Source: Rhytidiadelphus loreus (lineage: Eukaryota; Streptophyta; Bryopsida; Hypnales; Hylocomiaceae). From it: a stretch of DNA of 64,000 bases. Where the stretch lies: positions 70,369,839 through 70,433,838 of the forward strand of contig OX344761.1 in NCBI GenBank assembly GCA_947034895.1. The letters are read 5' to 3'. The position numbers and the translations under genes are program-made. Positions 23,764-34,805 of this stretch are shown piece after piece; the stretch's first letter is position 1, and each line of letters starts with the position of its first letter. Under the pieces are notes generated by a model that did no database searches, was not told where the DNA came from, and was given only the letters and a program-made list of their open reading frames with translations.

Positions 23764-24786
23764 ATGTCGTCCGAGCACAAGTTCTCGTATACCATGGCAG
23801 TGCCTCTGGATGTCACATGGAAGATGGTGAAGAAGGGAGAAGAGCTTGTGCCCAAGCTCTTGCCCGAGTTCTACGCCAAGGTCGAGACTTTGGAGGGTAA
23901 TGGTGGCCCAGGCACTATTCGGGTTGTGACCCTCGGTGAAGGTAACGCCATTGTCCTTCAATCCACCATAGTTTGCTACATACCTCATCTCCTTCCACAC
24001 ATTCAATTCGATGCTTGAGGCTGTATCGATCTACGCGTTTGCTCCGGTTCTCACAATTTCCCAATTGCACTTCCCATTGTCTTCCAGTTCTGCGCTTCTT
24101 TAGATTCTGTTCATGAAGATTCTGTTCTTAGCAGAAAACGGAGTAACTATTCTCGTTCTCAACATTCTTCAATTGCCTTAGAGACTGCGTTTTGTTGGCT
24201 CCTGCTCACCAAGACCCAGTTCTTAAGCAGTGAGCGCGCAGTCAAAGATTGAAAAGCTTTCAAAAACATCCAATTTGTGACTAGAGTAGAATATTGAAAT
24301 CGTCAATATATATATATCCCGTTTTAATCTCCCTAACGCGATCCTAGCCTATGCCAAACTGTCATCCTCTAGTCATTGATCAAAGCCAGGACGTTAATGC
24401 CTCGCCTTTCCACTTAGAAACTGCAATCGACTCACTGATGTACGTAATCCTTACTGACATAACACTTCATTTCTTTTCCCAAATCCGCAGCCGTTGGTCC
24501 CCAAGGCGCAGGGAAGAAGGTGAAGGAGCGCGTGGACGTGATGGACGATGCGACGCACACCATGACTTACTCCACCGTCGAAGGCGGTGATCCCCGTTAC
24601 ACTGACATCCGACAGACTCTCAAGTTTTCTGCGGCCGGGGGCGACTCCACACTCATGGAGTGGATTGCCAACTACACCCCTGTGAGCAGCGACGTCCCTC
24701 CGCCCAAGGAACTGGAGAGCTGGGCTCAAAAGACCGCGAAGGCGTTGGAAGAGTATGCTAAAGCGCATCCCTCCGAGTTCGCTTAG
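23764..24786 (+). CDS. Bet v 1/PR-10 family protein A, 157 aa, two exons
   Basis: Exons 23764-23941 and 24491-24786, joined by a GT-AG intron of 549 bp; the join is in frame. The protein starts MSSEHKFSYT and ends KAHPSEFA. The glycine-rich loop EGNGGPGT near residues 46-53 is the hallmark of the Bet v 1 fold, and YSTVEGGD near 85-92 and the C-terminal helix (LESWAQKTAKALEEYAKAH) also fit. Family length is about 155-160 aa. The intron interrupts codon 60 in phase 1, matching the conserved PR-10 intron. Members are small cytosolic proteins with a hydrophobic cavity that binds lipophilic ligands; some are pathogen- or stress-induced, some enzymatic (norcoclaurine synthase type). No signal peptide. 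A TATA box lies at 23666. The ligand cannot be told from sequence. Confidence 0.9.
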
Positions 24787-25015
24787 AATTTTGAGTGTTC
24801 CGATCCGTTGCGCGCGATTAGTAGTCCGTCTCGATCCAAGACGCGACTGACCTGCTTCTTGTTGTTTAATTGTTGCCATTGCATTGCGTTGCGTTACAAG
24901 TAGTCCGTCTCGATCTTGTGGCTATGGTGGAATGGAACCGGCTCAGTTTGCGAATGTGTCGCAAGCTGTTCTCGATTGTTGGCTGCCTTTGTTGTCGATC
25001 GAGCACATCTGTGTC

Positions 25016-25021
25016 AATAAA
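25016..25021 (+). terminator. Probable polyadenylation signal of PR-10 gene A
   Basis: AATAAA 230 bp after the stop codon, kept at the equivalent position in the second copy (41694-41699). Confidence 0.5.
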
Positions 25022-25962
25022 GAGGCAGAAAATCGCTGCAATTCTGTAATAATGCCCGAATCCTTGTTGGAATTGTGGCATGTTATCTCCGATCAAATAT
25101 CTCTCATTGTGAAGCATGTCGCAATGTCATCCGTCACGTTCTCATCCATACAATTTTTCATTCATTTGTTCTTGTTAAACCCGAAGGACATCCAAACATT
25201 TTCTCAGTGAAATCGTGCAATTTGATGAAACGTTTCTTGGTGGTGTTTTAATATTATTTATCTCCATTTCATCAAATTGGTTTAGTAAGAAAGGTTATCT
25301 TTTAAAAGATGAATGGATATCTTTAAAATATTAGTTTGGATGCATGAGAAGTTATTTGACCAAAATATTGCCTTGTCTGAGGTACATTATTCATCATCTT
25401 GAATGTAGACTTTAGAGTGCTTAGGGACTACAGGAAGTCAATTTGTAAATTGACATGAAAGAAAGAATTGTCAAATGCAATACAATTGAAAATTTGTAAC
25501 TCCATGTTTTGTTTGATTTGAAAGAATGCGGAGGAATTGAGCATATTGAAATTTAGAGGGTTAGAGAAACCGTATATATAGTAAGGTATTTGACTTCTAT
25601 AATTTAGAGTGTATACAAAAATATGGCAAAACATAAACCATTGGATTGATAATTTCTCTGTTTGGATCATGTCATTTTAACATCTAATCTAATTATATTC
25701 AAATATGGCACCATACTTGTAGAATATGCCTCTATTTTGTAGCTACTCGTACACATAGGACTTGCAATAATGATTCAAATTGGAAGTGCAATAGGTCATT
25801 GGATTCAACTCAATTGAAGCAACTACTAGGATGAGCATTTTGTAAAGGAATTGCTTAAAATGAAGTCTAGAGTCTGGGCATGACTAGGTATCCTATGCTT
25901 TCGATTTGGAAAATTCATAAAATATTATGTGAGTATCAAAAAATCACAAAACAACTTAGACC
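25022..25962. other. Downstream flank of PR-10 gene A, no gene seen
   Basis: It becomes AT-rich after about 25230. It is aligned to copy B except for ~240 bp at about 25680-25920 present only here. Confidence 0.5.
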
Positions 25963-26067
25963 TTAACCCCTAATTGTTTTGGACTATGTTTTTCACCAAA
26001 AGCACTCCAAAACTGCTATTTCTAGTACTAGTACCAAATTTTAGGAAAAAAAAACATTTTTGTGGAC
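25963..26067. mobile_element. Truncated TTAA-type element, family T3
   Basis: Begins TTAACCCCTAATTGTTTTGG and matches the left end of the complete element at 42429-43367, then stops at about 26067 where the duplication ends. The truncation was therefore made by the duplication breakpoint. Confidence 0.6.
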
Positions 26068-27590
26068 TATATTTTATATAATGGCCATTTAGGGTTTCAT
26101 TTGGTGATCAATATATTTCAATGACTGGTTTTTCTATTCCATAAATGTTACATATGTTATACTATTGAAGTTCAAAATTATACCATTATATTTGAATTAC
26201 AATATGAACAAATACCTTTATGTGACTTGTACTTTAGTTCAGAGGTCTTTGACGTCCATTTTATGGATGTTCGGCACATTTAGATCCTTTTTTGTATCTC
26301 ATTCCTGATTGGATGAAAGTCATCCTCATTTATGGTAATACTTTATGAGGTTGTTGTCCTACTCATCGGCTTGATTTGGTGTAACAAGAATATATATATT
26401 TCTAGAATTACAAATGTGTAAGAATGTCAAGTGGTCAATTTGCACATAGTCATGGACATTAGTTTAAAACTGAATGTGCAAAAGCAAGGTCAAAGATGTA
26501 AATGTCACCAACATTTAGCAACTCACCACATGAAGGTAACCTTCTCTCAAATATAATCCAACAAGTTTTCTCAAATAATAAAAATATTATACTTGTAATT
26601 GTATTTAGAAGGAATTATGAAATTTCCATCTAACCATACGGATTAATTTAAAAAAATTAAAATCTACATTATTCACTTGTGTTTAGGGTTTTTAAAAGAT
26701 TTTTTTAAATATTATTTTTTCATAATTTTTCTTTAATTGTGAAATTTTAAATTTTAAATATTAGTTCACGGATGATTCTAGACGGCAGCCAGCTCTGACG
26801 ACTCCTCAGCACCTGAAGATAATTTCAGAATGAATCAATAATGCTAAATGGAGAAGTCGCACATAAACAGGGAATATTGATATGTCTAACGAACTTTACC
26901 AAAATCTAGACATCTAAATCTAGCAGGCAGTGATTACGGAAAGAATTTACTTCCCGGGAATAAAGTGTATGCAGCTGCCGCCGAGCCATCCATTTGCGGT
27001 GAACCACACGTTCAACTTTGTCAAGTAATCCATTTCTTGGGGATGTGCTGGAAGTTCCAAATATAAGATCTCGCCCGGCTTATGCAACCATCTCTTTATG
27101 TTTTCCTGCAGCAACAGTCATGACGTCAAGAAGTTCTGGGGAGGGCGGTCAGCATGAGAAATACGAGGTTGCGTTCAAGGGAAGAAGGAAGGTCTTCGGC
27201 TGAAGAAGGAAGGTCTTCGCCTAATCCTGAGCAGATTCCAACAGCGATATGAATCCTGATTTTCAACTTCACACATTTGTTTGTATGCTGAAGTTCATGT
27301 TCCTAAGCTAAGTAGACTGAATTTTGAGAGGTTAGGATCTTTACATTACTGAACTGCTCATTTTCAATCGTCGATTGTCGATGGGCATTCCCAAGATGTT
27401 GTTGGCTTCCGAACTTCATCGTAGGTCACAACAGGCAGTCCAAAATCCAAAGGTCCGATTTTCGTGATTTCAAAGTCTGATTATGGAGTGCCGTGATTTG
27501 TGATTCCGAAGATGTTGTACGTTTGACTTCTTGCTCCAGGATCTAGTCTTCCAGTCGAACTCGTAAGCTGCCATCTTCATTATTAACAGG
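26068..27590. other. Intergenic with a decayed T2 repeat, no gene supported
   Basis: About 26235-26640 is a reverse relative of the 16681-17267 element. From about 26780 the composition becomes more balanced. At 26980-27200 a plausible splice donor (GTAATCC), an acceptor (TTTCCTGCAG) and short frames hint at an old exon pair, but no protein family is recognisable. Confidence 0.35.
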
Positions 27591-28175
27591 AATGACGTCG
27601 AGGTTGTCGTCAAGCTACCCTAATCATCAGTCGCCACGGTTTCTTATACTCGCAACCCGTAGTCATCAATAGCAGTTACAACATTTTTTTGGAAACTCAT
27701 CCCGTCATTCTGGTAGCCTGGACTCCCGTCGTCGCTTTAGCTTGAACTCCCGCCCAACAGGCATCAGCAGAAGTTACATTTTTTTTTTTTACTATTCCCG
27801 TCGTCAAGGAGCCTGAACTTCCGTCGTTTTGGTAGTCTGATCTCCCACCACGCAGGCATCGATCATCAACAGTTACCTTTTTTTTTATAAAAATGGATCC
27901 CGTCGTTCAGTAAGACTGAACTTCCGTCGCCGAGGTAGCATGAACTCTCAACCCGAATGCATCGATCAGCAGCAGTTAGAATTTTTTTCTAGATATTAAC
28001 CTTGTCGTTCTGGTAGCCAGAACTTCCGTCAACGAGGTAGCCAGAACTCCCACCCTGCAGGCATCAGCAGCACTTAAATTTTTTTTTTATGAATCCCGTC
28101 ATCCCTTTTGCCTGAAGTCCTGCCCGCAGGTATCATCATTTGTTAAATTTTTGTTTTTAATTACTGTCGTCCTTC
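27590..28175. repeat. Degenerate tandem array, ~100-110 bp unit, about 6 copies
   Basis: Each unit contains CCCGTCGTY, GGTAGCCTGAACT, CTTCCGTCG, GCAGGCATCRATC, CAGCAGTTA and a poly-T run. Units are separated by 8-12 T. It lies immediately before the palindromes and the ParB/methyltransferase gene, so it is probably the subterminal part of that element. Confidence 0.7.
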
Positions 28176-28184
28176 CGGAAAAGA

Positions 28185-28222
28185 TTGGAAGTTGGGGTAC
28201 CTCGAAGTACCCCAACTTCCAG
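28185..28222. repeat. Palindrome P1 (core deleted)
   Basis: TTGGAAGTTGGGGTAC (28185-28200) is inverted at 28207-28222 with a ~6-nt loop. It corresponds to the outer arms of P2 without the inner GTCGG core. Confidence 0.8.
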
Positions 28223-28511
28223 CCTACCAGACCCCAATGTAAACGATCTCAATCTTCTTTAATGTGAACATGGCGTGGCGTCGACTGAGATTCCAAAACT
28301 TCCTGGTTCAAATGTCAAACTAGTTTCCTCATCTTGCTGCAAAGGAAAATCCCGAATCGTTTTTGTTTGCTTACGAAGCTAGATAACTAGTGTTCACGAA
28401 TTTTGTCGCTTGTCGAAAGGCTCCAGGCGCAACACGAACTGCTGAAGTTGGCGGGCTTTGACAGCACATTAAAAAAAAATTTAACAATTACTTTTTTTTC
28501 GCACTGGGAGA

Positions 28512-28602
28512 CTGGAAGTTGGGGTACTGCAAGGTACCTCCAAAACCCCAGTCGGACCCGACTAGGGTTTTGGGGGTACCTCGCAGTACCTCAACTTCCG
28601 GT
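28512..28602. repeat. Palindrome P2, ~90 bp
   Basis: Near-perfect arms of about 44 bp around the core CAGTCGGACCCGACT. The outer arms read CTGGAAGTTGGGGTAC / GTACCTCAACTTCCGG. Reference copy of the hairpin family. Confidence 0.85.
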
Positions 28603-28962
28603 CTCTAAATGATCAGAATTCAAGAATTGACCTTTTAATTCCAGGCGTTTCGGTATTTCTCTGTTTCTTTTTTGTCTCGGCATTCGGATCTGGAAGATCC
28701 CCAAGATCAATCCTACTATGGCCGGCGCTCAGTATTGATGGGTGCCATCGATCACATTTTATCATATGGGCAATATTTGAGTTTTGTCATGGAAATTTGA
28801 CAGAGTTTTTGACTTTGTTAGTGGTAATGGATTTTTGTTTATCACTTTGAAAGTGGTCAAGAGGTGTAGTTTAATACAATGAAATTTGATGCCGAAAAGT
28901 ATTTTACGTTGCTAAAGAATGTTGTCACTTGTAAGCCTATTTAAGAATGTTTGTAGCTTTAG

Positions 28963-29055
28963 ACCGAAAATTGGGGTATCGCAAGGTGCCCCTAAAAGCC
29001 CAGTCGGGTCCGACTAGGGTTTTGGAGGTACCTTGGAGTACCCCTAATTTTGGTT
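28963..29055. repeat. Palindrome P3, ~93 bp
   Basis: Core CAGTCGGGTCCGACT. The outer arms differ from P2 but still pair: ACCGAAAATTGGGG against CCCCTAATTTTGGTT. Confidence 0.85.
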
Positions 29056-29290
29056 TAAATGTCCATATTTATCTTTGCCACTGCCCTGTCCGATGAGATT
29101 ATTAATAACGATTACTTGATGCCAAAGCATCATGGCTATTTGGCGCCTTCTTTTGTGGACCGGGGAGCCTTTTGCAAGGGATAGTATTTTTTTGTTCTTG
29201 CTGCCGATTGTGTCGTACTTTTTCTTATGACAAAACAACGTTGGCTCTACCGGGCGTTTGTTTTCATACCCATAAATAGGTCATCCACGG

Positions 29291-29382
29291 ACCATAAATA
29301 GGGGTACCGCAAGGAACCTCTAAACCCCTAGTCGGGTCTGACTGGGGTTTAGGGGGTACCTGGCGGTACCCCGAATTTTGGT
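29291..29382. repeat. Palindrome P4, ~92 bp
   Basis: Core TAGTCGGGTCTGACTGGGG, outer arms ACCATAAATAGGGGTACC and GGTACCCCGAATTTTGGT. Confidence 0.85.
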
Positions 29383-29567
29383 TTTAGCAATTATAATTTG
29401 TAAGAATTAATGGTTGAAAGTAATGTATTTTTATGTTTTTTGACAATGAGAAGTCCTTGCTTATTTATTGGATGTGGGTGCTTACTCATCATTCTATGTT
29501 TTGTACATTCTTATTTATATTATAAAATTTCATTGATTTTGTGATAATTCATCTTGTTTGACAACAC

Positions 29568-30083
29568 TTGAATGCATTATCTATGCTCAGAATGTGTACA
29601 TCTTGGGATGCGCAGATGGAATGCACAAATGTTCCTACTGAACATGCTTCCTCATCGGTTGTACCCAATGTATCTGCGGAGGTTGAAGTGCCTGACGATT
29701 TGGTACCTCAGACTCCAAGACCTGCAATTGTGGAGGTGTGCAGTGAATCCCAAGCACCAGAAGAGGCGGATGTGGTAAGTTGGGGAGATATTTTGGATGC
29801 ATGTGATCGTGTAGCCGATCAGTTGGAGGTGCCCATGCATAGTCGTATTAGTGATTCAAAGAAAAAGAAACGTAGGATGTCAGTCTTCTCTGATGAAAAC
29901 TCAGAGACTAAGTATAGCTCAAAGACAGAGTACACCTTTGAGGCAGAGTCGTCAGACTCGATTTCAAGTCCATGGGGTCCTAAATCATGTCAATGTTCTT
30001 GTCTTCGTCCATTACTTAGAAACGGGGTGGTGATTGTACACCAGTGTGAAGATTTAGACGTTTCTGTCTACATAGATTGAATG
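29568..30083 (+). CDS. Acidic leader frame upstream of the ParB/methyltransferase gene, ~170 aa
   Basis: An open frame rich in Glu, Asp and Ser (VPNVSAEVEVPDD, SESQAPEEADVVSWGD), with a short basic patch (SKKKKRRMSVF) that could act as a nuclear localisation signal. A consensus GTAAGT at 29775 would let the first ~70 codons splice into the ParB exon whose acceptor is TTGCAG at 30311-30316. Read without splicing it ends at 30083. It has no recognisable domain. Same strand, directly upstream of the ParB exon, so probably the 5' part of the same gene; the exact structure is uncertain. Confidence 0.4.
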
Positions 30084-30540
30084 TAAATGAAATCTTTATG
30101 CAATGAGAGATTGGAGTTATATCTTGGAAATAGTAGTCATATTTTGGTATGATATTCCATTTATAATATGAATGATGCAATTACATTTATTGCCCAAATT
30201 TATTATCTTTTGAAATTGAATATGTGTTACTCTTCGGAGAACTTTTCTTTTATTGTATTCTGTTACATTTAATGTAATTGTTCAAAGATGTTTGACAACA
30301 CTAAGTGTACTTGCAGATTGAGGAATCCGCGATACTTTTGTCACAAGAGGAACAACACCAGGATACACCGGGAGACAATGAGACACAACAACCCGAGATT
30401 GAAGGTGAAGTGGAAGAAGATTTTCAAATGGAAGACATTGACGATGCTGAGGAAGAGAGAGAATTGTTGGAAGATGAGCTTCAACGGTTGCAGAAGGTGG
30501 ACTCCGTTGCAACCATTTCTAGTTTGAGAATAAAGCCAGA

Positions 30541-30983
30541 GAAGCACTCACGTCTACAAATTCCACTTTGCAGGCTTGTACCAATGTCCATGGTGAGGCC
30601 AACACTCTCTTCGGACTTGATAAAACTTGAACAAGAATTTTTTCATGGTTACCGTGAAGGGGCTGCAGTGTTCTATGTCTCTACAACAAATGAGGCTGGA
30701 GAAAGTTCACATTTCATAGTGGACGAGGTGAACAAGTGGGATCCGTTTTGGAAGCAAGCAAATGATGATTCAACATGTTTGTAGAATCAAAGCCGGAGCT
30801 GAAATTCATGAAGAACTTAAAGTTCTTTGTGTGCGACGGAAATCACCGTCGGATTTCTTGGATGAGTCACATTAATAGACGCTACCCTGCTGACCCGAAT
30901 TGGCACATCTCCGTGGATTGCATCATTCTTGAAACTAAAGGAAGAATTGAGTTGGTCATGCAGGTGATGCATGATATTAACAA
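30541..30983 (+). other. ParB/sulfiredoxin-like domain of the copy 1 gene
   Basis: Reads RLQIPLCRLVPMSMVRPT..., the usual ParB N-terminal entry strand and loop, then EFFHGYREGAAVFYVS, and after a one-base shift FFVCDGNHRRISWMSHI. CDGNHR corresponds to the GERR/GxHR box that contacts nucleotide in ParB and sulfiredoxin folds. In ParB the fold hydrolyses CTP and clamps DNA; in phage methyltransferase fusions it is presumed to aid targeting. Donor GTAAGT follows at 30984. Domain assignment rests on the motif pattern, not on a search. Confidence 0.6.
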
Positions 30984-32347
30984 GTAAGTTATTCCATTAA
31001 TTTTGACGTTAACATCTAATTTATTTTTCCCTTTTTTTAGTTTGCAAAATGCATTTTAATATTACTTTCAGATGATAACTTGTTTGGCTTGGTTTCAAGT
31101 CCACGGAGAATTCTCACGTGAAGACCAATCTAGTGCATACACTTTATCGTGTGCAGAAGTATGGGCTTCTACCGTTAGAGAAGTTCATGGAGATGCTAAG
31201 ACCTTCAGAAAGGAAGCGTTGTAGTGTTCAAATTGGGAGGAAGTCTTAGTACTCTATGCCTACAGATGTTTTCACAGCTTTCAACTTTAGGGTGAGTTTT
31301 ATAACTTATATTTGAAAAAAATTATATATTTCTACGGTTTATTAAGGTATTGTATATTTTTATGAACGTTTGTATTGAGATTCTGTGGAATTTTGCAGTA
31401 CGAGATTTCTCAAGCGGCAGATATTGCTGCACGGAAATACAATGACCTTACCCCACTGGAAGAGAAAACCGATCAAAGAATCGCAAATGCCATGAGGGTT
31501 GGTGCAAGAGAGAAGTCATCAAAGTTGTACATCAAGATGGTAAAGTTGCTAGCTGTGGCAAACCCGGCTCTTGGTCCCGAATTCCTACAAGAGGTATGTA
31601 TTTCTATGAATGAAGATGTCTTATAATTGTAATTGACTAGTTGGTAATGTAATTTTTTTAATATGAAATGGATTTCTTCAGGTGGAGAAGCATTGGACCA
31701 TGAATGAGGTTCAACTGTTCAAGAGATGACACTCGAGAAGTTGCAAATGATTGCAACATGCAATACAACACCTGCCCCAAAATTGAAGTACATGAAGTGG
31801 TGGAACTCATCCAATCCATCTCGTGAAGCTCGGAAATTTCCATTGCGGCTTGTGTCTGAAGAGAAATTATTGCCCTTCCTCCACAAGTGTGTGTGGTGGT
31901 TTGGGGTAAGTTGTTATTAGTTTTAATAAACATTTTGATGTGTATTTTGAATCCCATTTTTTATCATGTATATGAATTGAATTGTGATTATGTTTACCAT
32001 TTTCAAATGAATACGTTTCTTGTTTTATAGATTGAAGAAGGTGCTCAAGAGTACTTCGACAACGTGGTGAGTAAAGACAACCTCCAAATCAACATGGAGG
32101 TTCCACTGAAACTAGAGTCACTTGTATAGTACATAGAAGGTTGGAGAAGAAAAATCTGGGAACAAGGTTTTGGCCCATTTCTGAAGGGGGCCAACTCTTT
32201 CAAGAAGTCTGATTCATTTTCTACGTATGAAGGATTAGTGCAAGCCGTGCGAAGAGTTCTTTTCCGGTAAGTCTTTAAAGTCTGTCTATTTTTAAATTCA
32301 TTACTTGACTGACTATCCCTAAACCATAAATGAAAAAATGTACAATG

Positions 32348-32440
32348 ACTCGGAAATGGGGGTACTGTAAAGTATCTAGAAAACCTTGGTCGGGTCCGAC
32401 TGAGGTTTTTTAGTTCCTTGTATTACCCCGCTTTTTGGTT
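32348..32440. repeat. Palindrome P5, inside an intron
   Basis: Core GGTCGGGTCCGACTGAGG. It lies between exons ending 32266 and starting 32635 of the copy 1 gene. Arms pair with several mismatches. Confidence 0.75.
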
Positions 32441-33458
32441 TCATGCAATTTTAATTTATTTTTTCAGATTTTTTATTTTCAGATTACAAATGTGATGTTG
32501 TCTTAGATTTGTGTTACATTTCTGACCTGGTTGAGTAATAAGAACGTTTTTTTTTTAATGTATTAAACATCGTCATATATTATGAATATATGAATTCACA
32601 AACTATCGTTGGACTGAGTTTGTTGTTTTGTCAGGTACTTGAAGCTTGAGCTAGTAGCAAAGAATGCTTTAGCACGAGGGGATCTTCCACCATTTCTGTC
32701 GTCGTGGCTAGATCGAAGTTCAGATGAATTCATGTTCACGCAGACTCAACTTCAAACCTTTACAACTGCCAATCTCAACGGTGGAGGGTGGTACTTGGAT
32801 TGCCAACTCACATTCACTCATCCAACGGAGGTAGGGCTCCGAAAGTCCTTTGATGGTCTTGGTGTTATTGACTTGGAAGCCCCGGAGTTTGCTGATCTCA
32901 ATGATATATAGAAGAAAAGGGCCATTTCACGAAGGACGATTGCTGACAAGAAGAAAGAAAGCAAGGAACAAGAGATAAGGGCCAACAAGGAGAAGAAAGA
33001 AGCAGAACGTTTAGCAAAGTTGGCCGAGAAGGAGAAAGAGGCCGAGAAGGAGGGGAAGACGAAAGGCAAGGGCAAGAAGAAGGTTGAAGGTACAGACCAA
33101 GTTCCAGCGTCTTTAACGGTGGATCAGGGATCACAAATGGAATCCAGATCACGCAGTGGTATGAAGAGGAAGGCAGTTTTGAAAGAGCTCACAGAAGAAA
33201 TGGTCACACAGGGGACACAAGTAATTGTCATTGGTGATGATGATGAAGTGAACTTGGAGGAGCTGATCCTGAACGTGTCCATCGTGGACGTAATGGAGAA
33301 TGAGGAAGAAGAAGGGAAGACATGCTTCAAAAAAGTCATGGACTTTTTGGAAAAGATAATTCTCTATTTTCTCCGTTGTTGAATATTATGATTTCTATGA
33401 AACTGAATGATTGAAAAATATGTTAATTCTTATTTGTTTGCACACATCTATTTTGTAG

Positions 33459-34485
33459 TTCTTGGCTGGGAAGGTTCGGAAGTACGGTGGTAAAGTAATG
33501 CGACAGGTAGGAGTGGACCTTATTTTCTTTGACTGCCACGAGAATTTGCCAGTCCCCGGAGTGTCTTTCCCAAACTCTCATGTGCCTACATGGAACGCCG
33601 ACAAGGAGTACGAGAGAATTCAAGAGGCTTTTCATTTTGCAAATAAATATTTGCAAGATGATGGCTGTTTTGTGGTCTTTCATTCGTGGAGCGCGGATGC
33701 GAAGGGCGTCATTGTTGGGCTGTGTGAGGTATATGTATATGAGTATATCCGACAATGAAGAAGAAAGAGTGGTTGGGAATCAACCGTGTCCACTTGACTT
33801 CGGTTGTGGACCCTTCAAATACGGTATAATCTTTTGATGATTTTTTAATTTCAATGGCTATTTGCAACACCTAATACATTATTCATTTCTAATGTGTTTT
33901 TGGTTTGATGCTAGTAGACAATGAAATTTGGAGTCACCCTCTTGGTGAAAGACCTCGGCAAAGGAGTGAAATCGGAATTTGTTTTTCATCAAACAAATTC
34001 TATGAAGAAGGCGAAAGTGGATCTTCACCGAGATGACACACTCATCAACTATACTACAGAGGATACCATGCTTATGAATGAACGAGTACCTTGGCGTGGG
34101 CCTCGTGAGAAAGACGCAAGGTTTTTCCAATTTCTCATTGAAGGAACAACAGTTGAAGGAGATGTAGTTCTGGACTGCACATCAGCTACTGGTTAGTTTT
34201 AAATTTTATTATTTTAAATAAGTTTTATATTTTACATGTAAATCATTCAGTAAATCAATTGTGTATTGTTTGTAACAGGTGCATCAATTACAGCTTGCCG
34301 TGGCATAGGCCAACACATTGTGGCATTGGAGGAGGACAAGGACATTTTCAATGCCATACTCTTGCCCATGCAAAAGAGTACTCCAGCCATGGTGATTACA
34401 GAATCAACAAAGGAAGCTACACCATCTCAAGATCCAGATGCGATGGACATTGTAGTTCACAAATTCGCACGGAAGACAAAATCTT
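33459..34485 (+). other. Methyltransferase-like domain of the copy 1 gene (three exons)
   Basis: VDLIFFDCHENLP (about 33505-33545) sits where beta-class amino-methyltransferases have the (D/S/N)PP(Y/W) catalytic box; here it reads DCHE. YLQDDGCFVVFHSW resembles the following strand of the fold. Later, WRGPREKDARFFQFLI matches the loop before motif X. VVLDCTSATG is interrupted by an intron and continues ASITACRGIGQHIVALEED, matching motif I (VLDxFxGxGT) and motif II (acidic end of strand 2). The chemistry of the family is methyl transfer from S-adenosylmethionine to N4 of cytosine or N6 of adenine. Changes in both the DPPY box and the FxGxG box argue against activity of this copy. Confidence 0.55.
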
Positions 34486-34510
34486 GTAAGTAAGTTTTCA
34501 TACATTTCTA

Positions 34511-34731
34511 CACTACAAGAGAAAGGGGTGTTTTAAGCAAGGTTTTAAGTATAGTCCTAGACACATGATATTAAGTAATGACCTATAAGTCAAATTTCAG
34601 CAAAAAATGACCTAAACACATGTCTTTTTAGTCATTTTTTGCTGAAATTTGACTTAAAGGTCATTACTTAATATCTTGTGTCTAGGACTATACTTAAAAC
34701 CCTACTTAAAACACCCCTTTCTCTTGTAGTG
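34511..34731. mobile_element. CACTA-type MITE, 221 bp, CTA target duplication
   Basis: Ends CACTACAAGAGAAAGGGG and its inverse, with almost full-length internal pairing (GTCTAGGACTATACTTAAAA is inverted within it). CTA flanks both sides (34508-34510, 34732-34734). CACTA ends and 3-bp duplications are diagnostic of the CACTA/EnSpm superfamily. It sits in the intron before the last exon of the methyltransferase gene. Confidence 0.85.
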
Positions 34732-34805
34732 CTATTTCATATGCGTATGAACTATAAAATCATATATGTTTCATAATTTTAACATACTTTACTGTGTTTG
34801 TGTAG

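Larger units (their letters stand above)
22451..26067. repeat. Segmental duplication, copy A (3.6 kb, carries PR-10 gene A)
   Basis: Similar to 39233-42531 in the same orientation, offset about 16.8 kb. The left junction is abrupt at GCCTCGTCAATTG. The first 508 bp are identical between copies by eye; later sequence differs by about 2-4% plus indels. These include a TA-rich stretch missing from intron B and ~240 bp (about 25680-25920) missing from copy B. The block ends inside a TTAA-type element that had therefore inserted before the duplication. Confidence 0.85.

Noticed and set aside
24451..24879. Reverse frame opposite PR-10 exon 2 (also 41123-41440)
   Set aside because: Antisense shadow of a well-supported exon with Bet v 1 motifs on the + strand.
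26980..27210. Possible spliced short gene (donor GTAATCC, acceptor TTTCCTGCAG, end NSHDVKKFWGGRSA)
   Set aside because: Suggestive splice sites, but the frames are too short and no family fits.
32818..33152. Two Ser/Phe/Leu-rich reverse frames
   Set aside because: Antisense of the Lys/Glu-rich linker of the methyltransferase gene.
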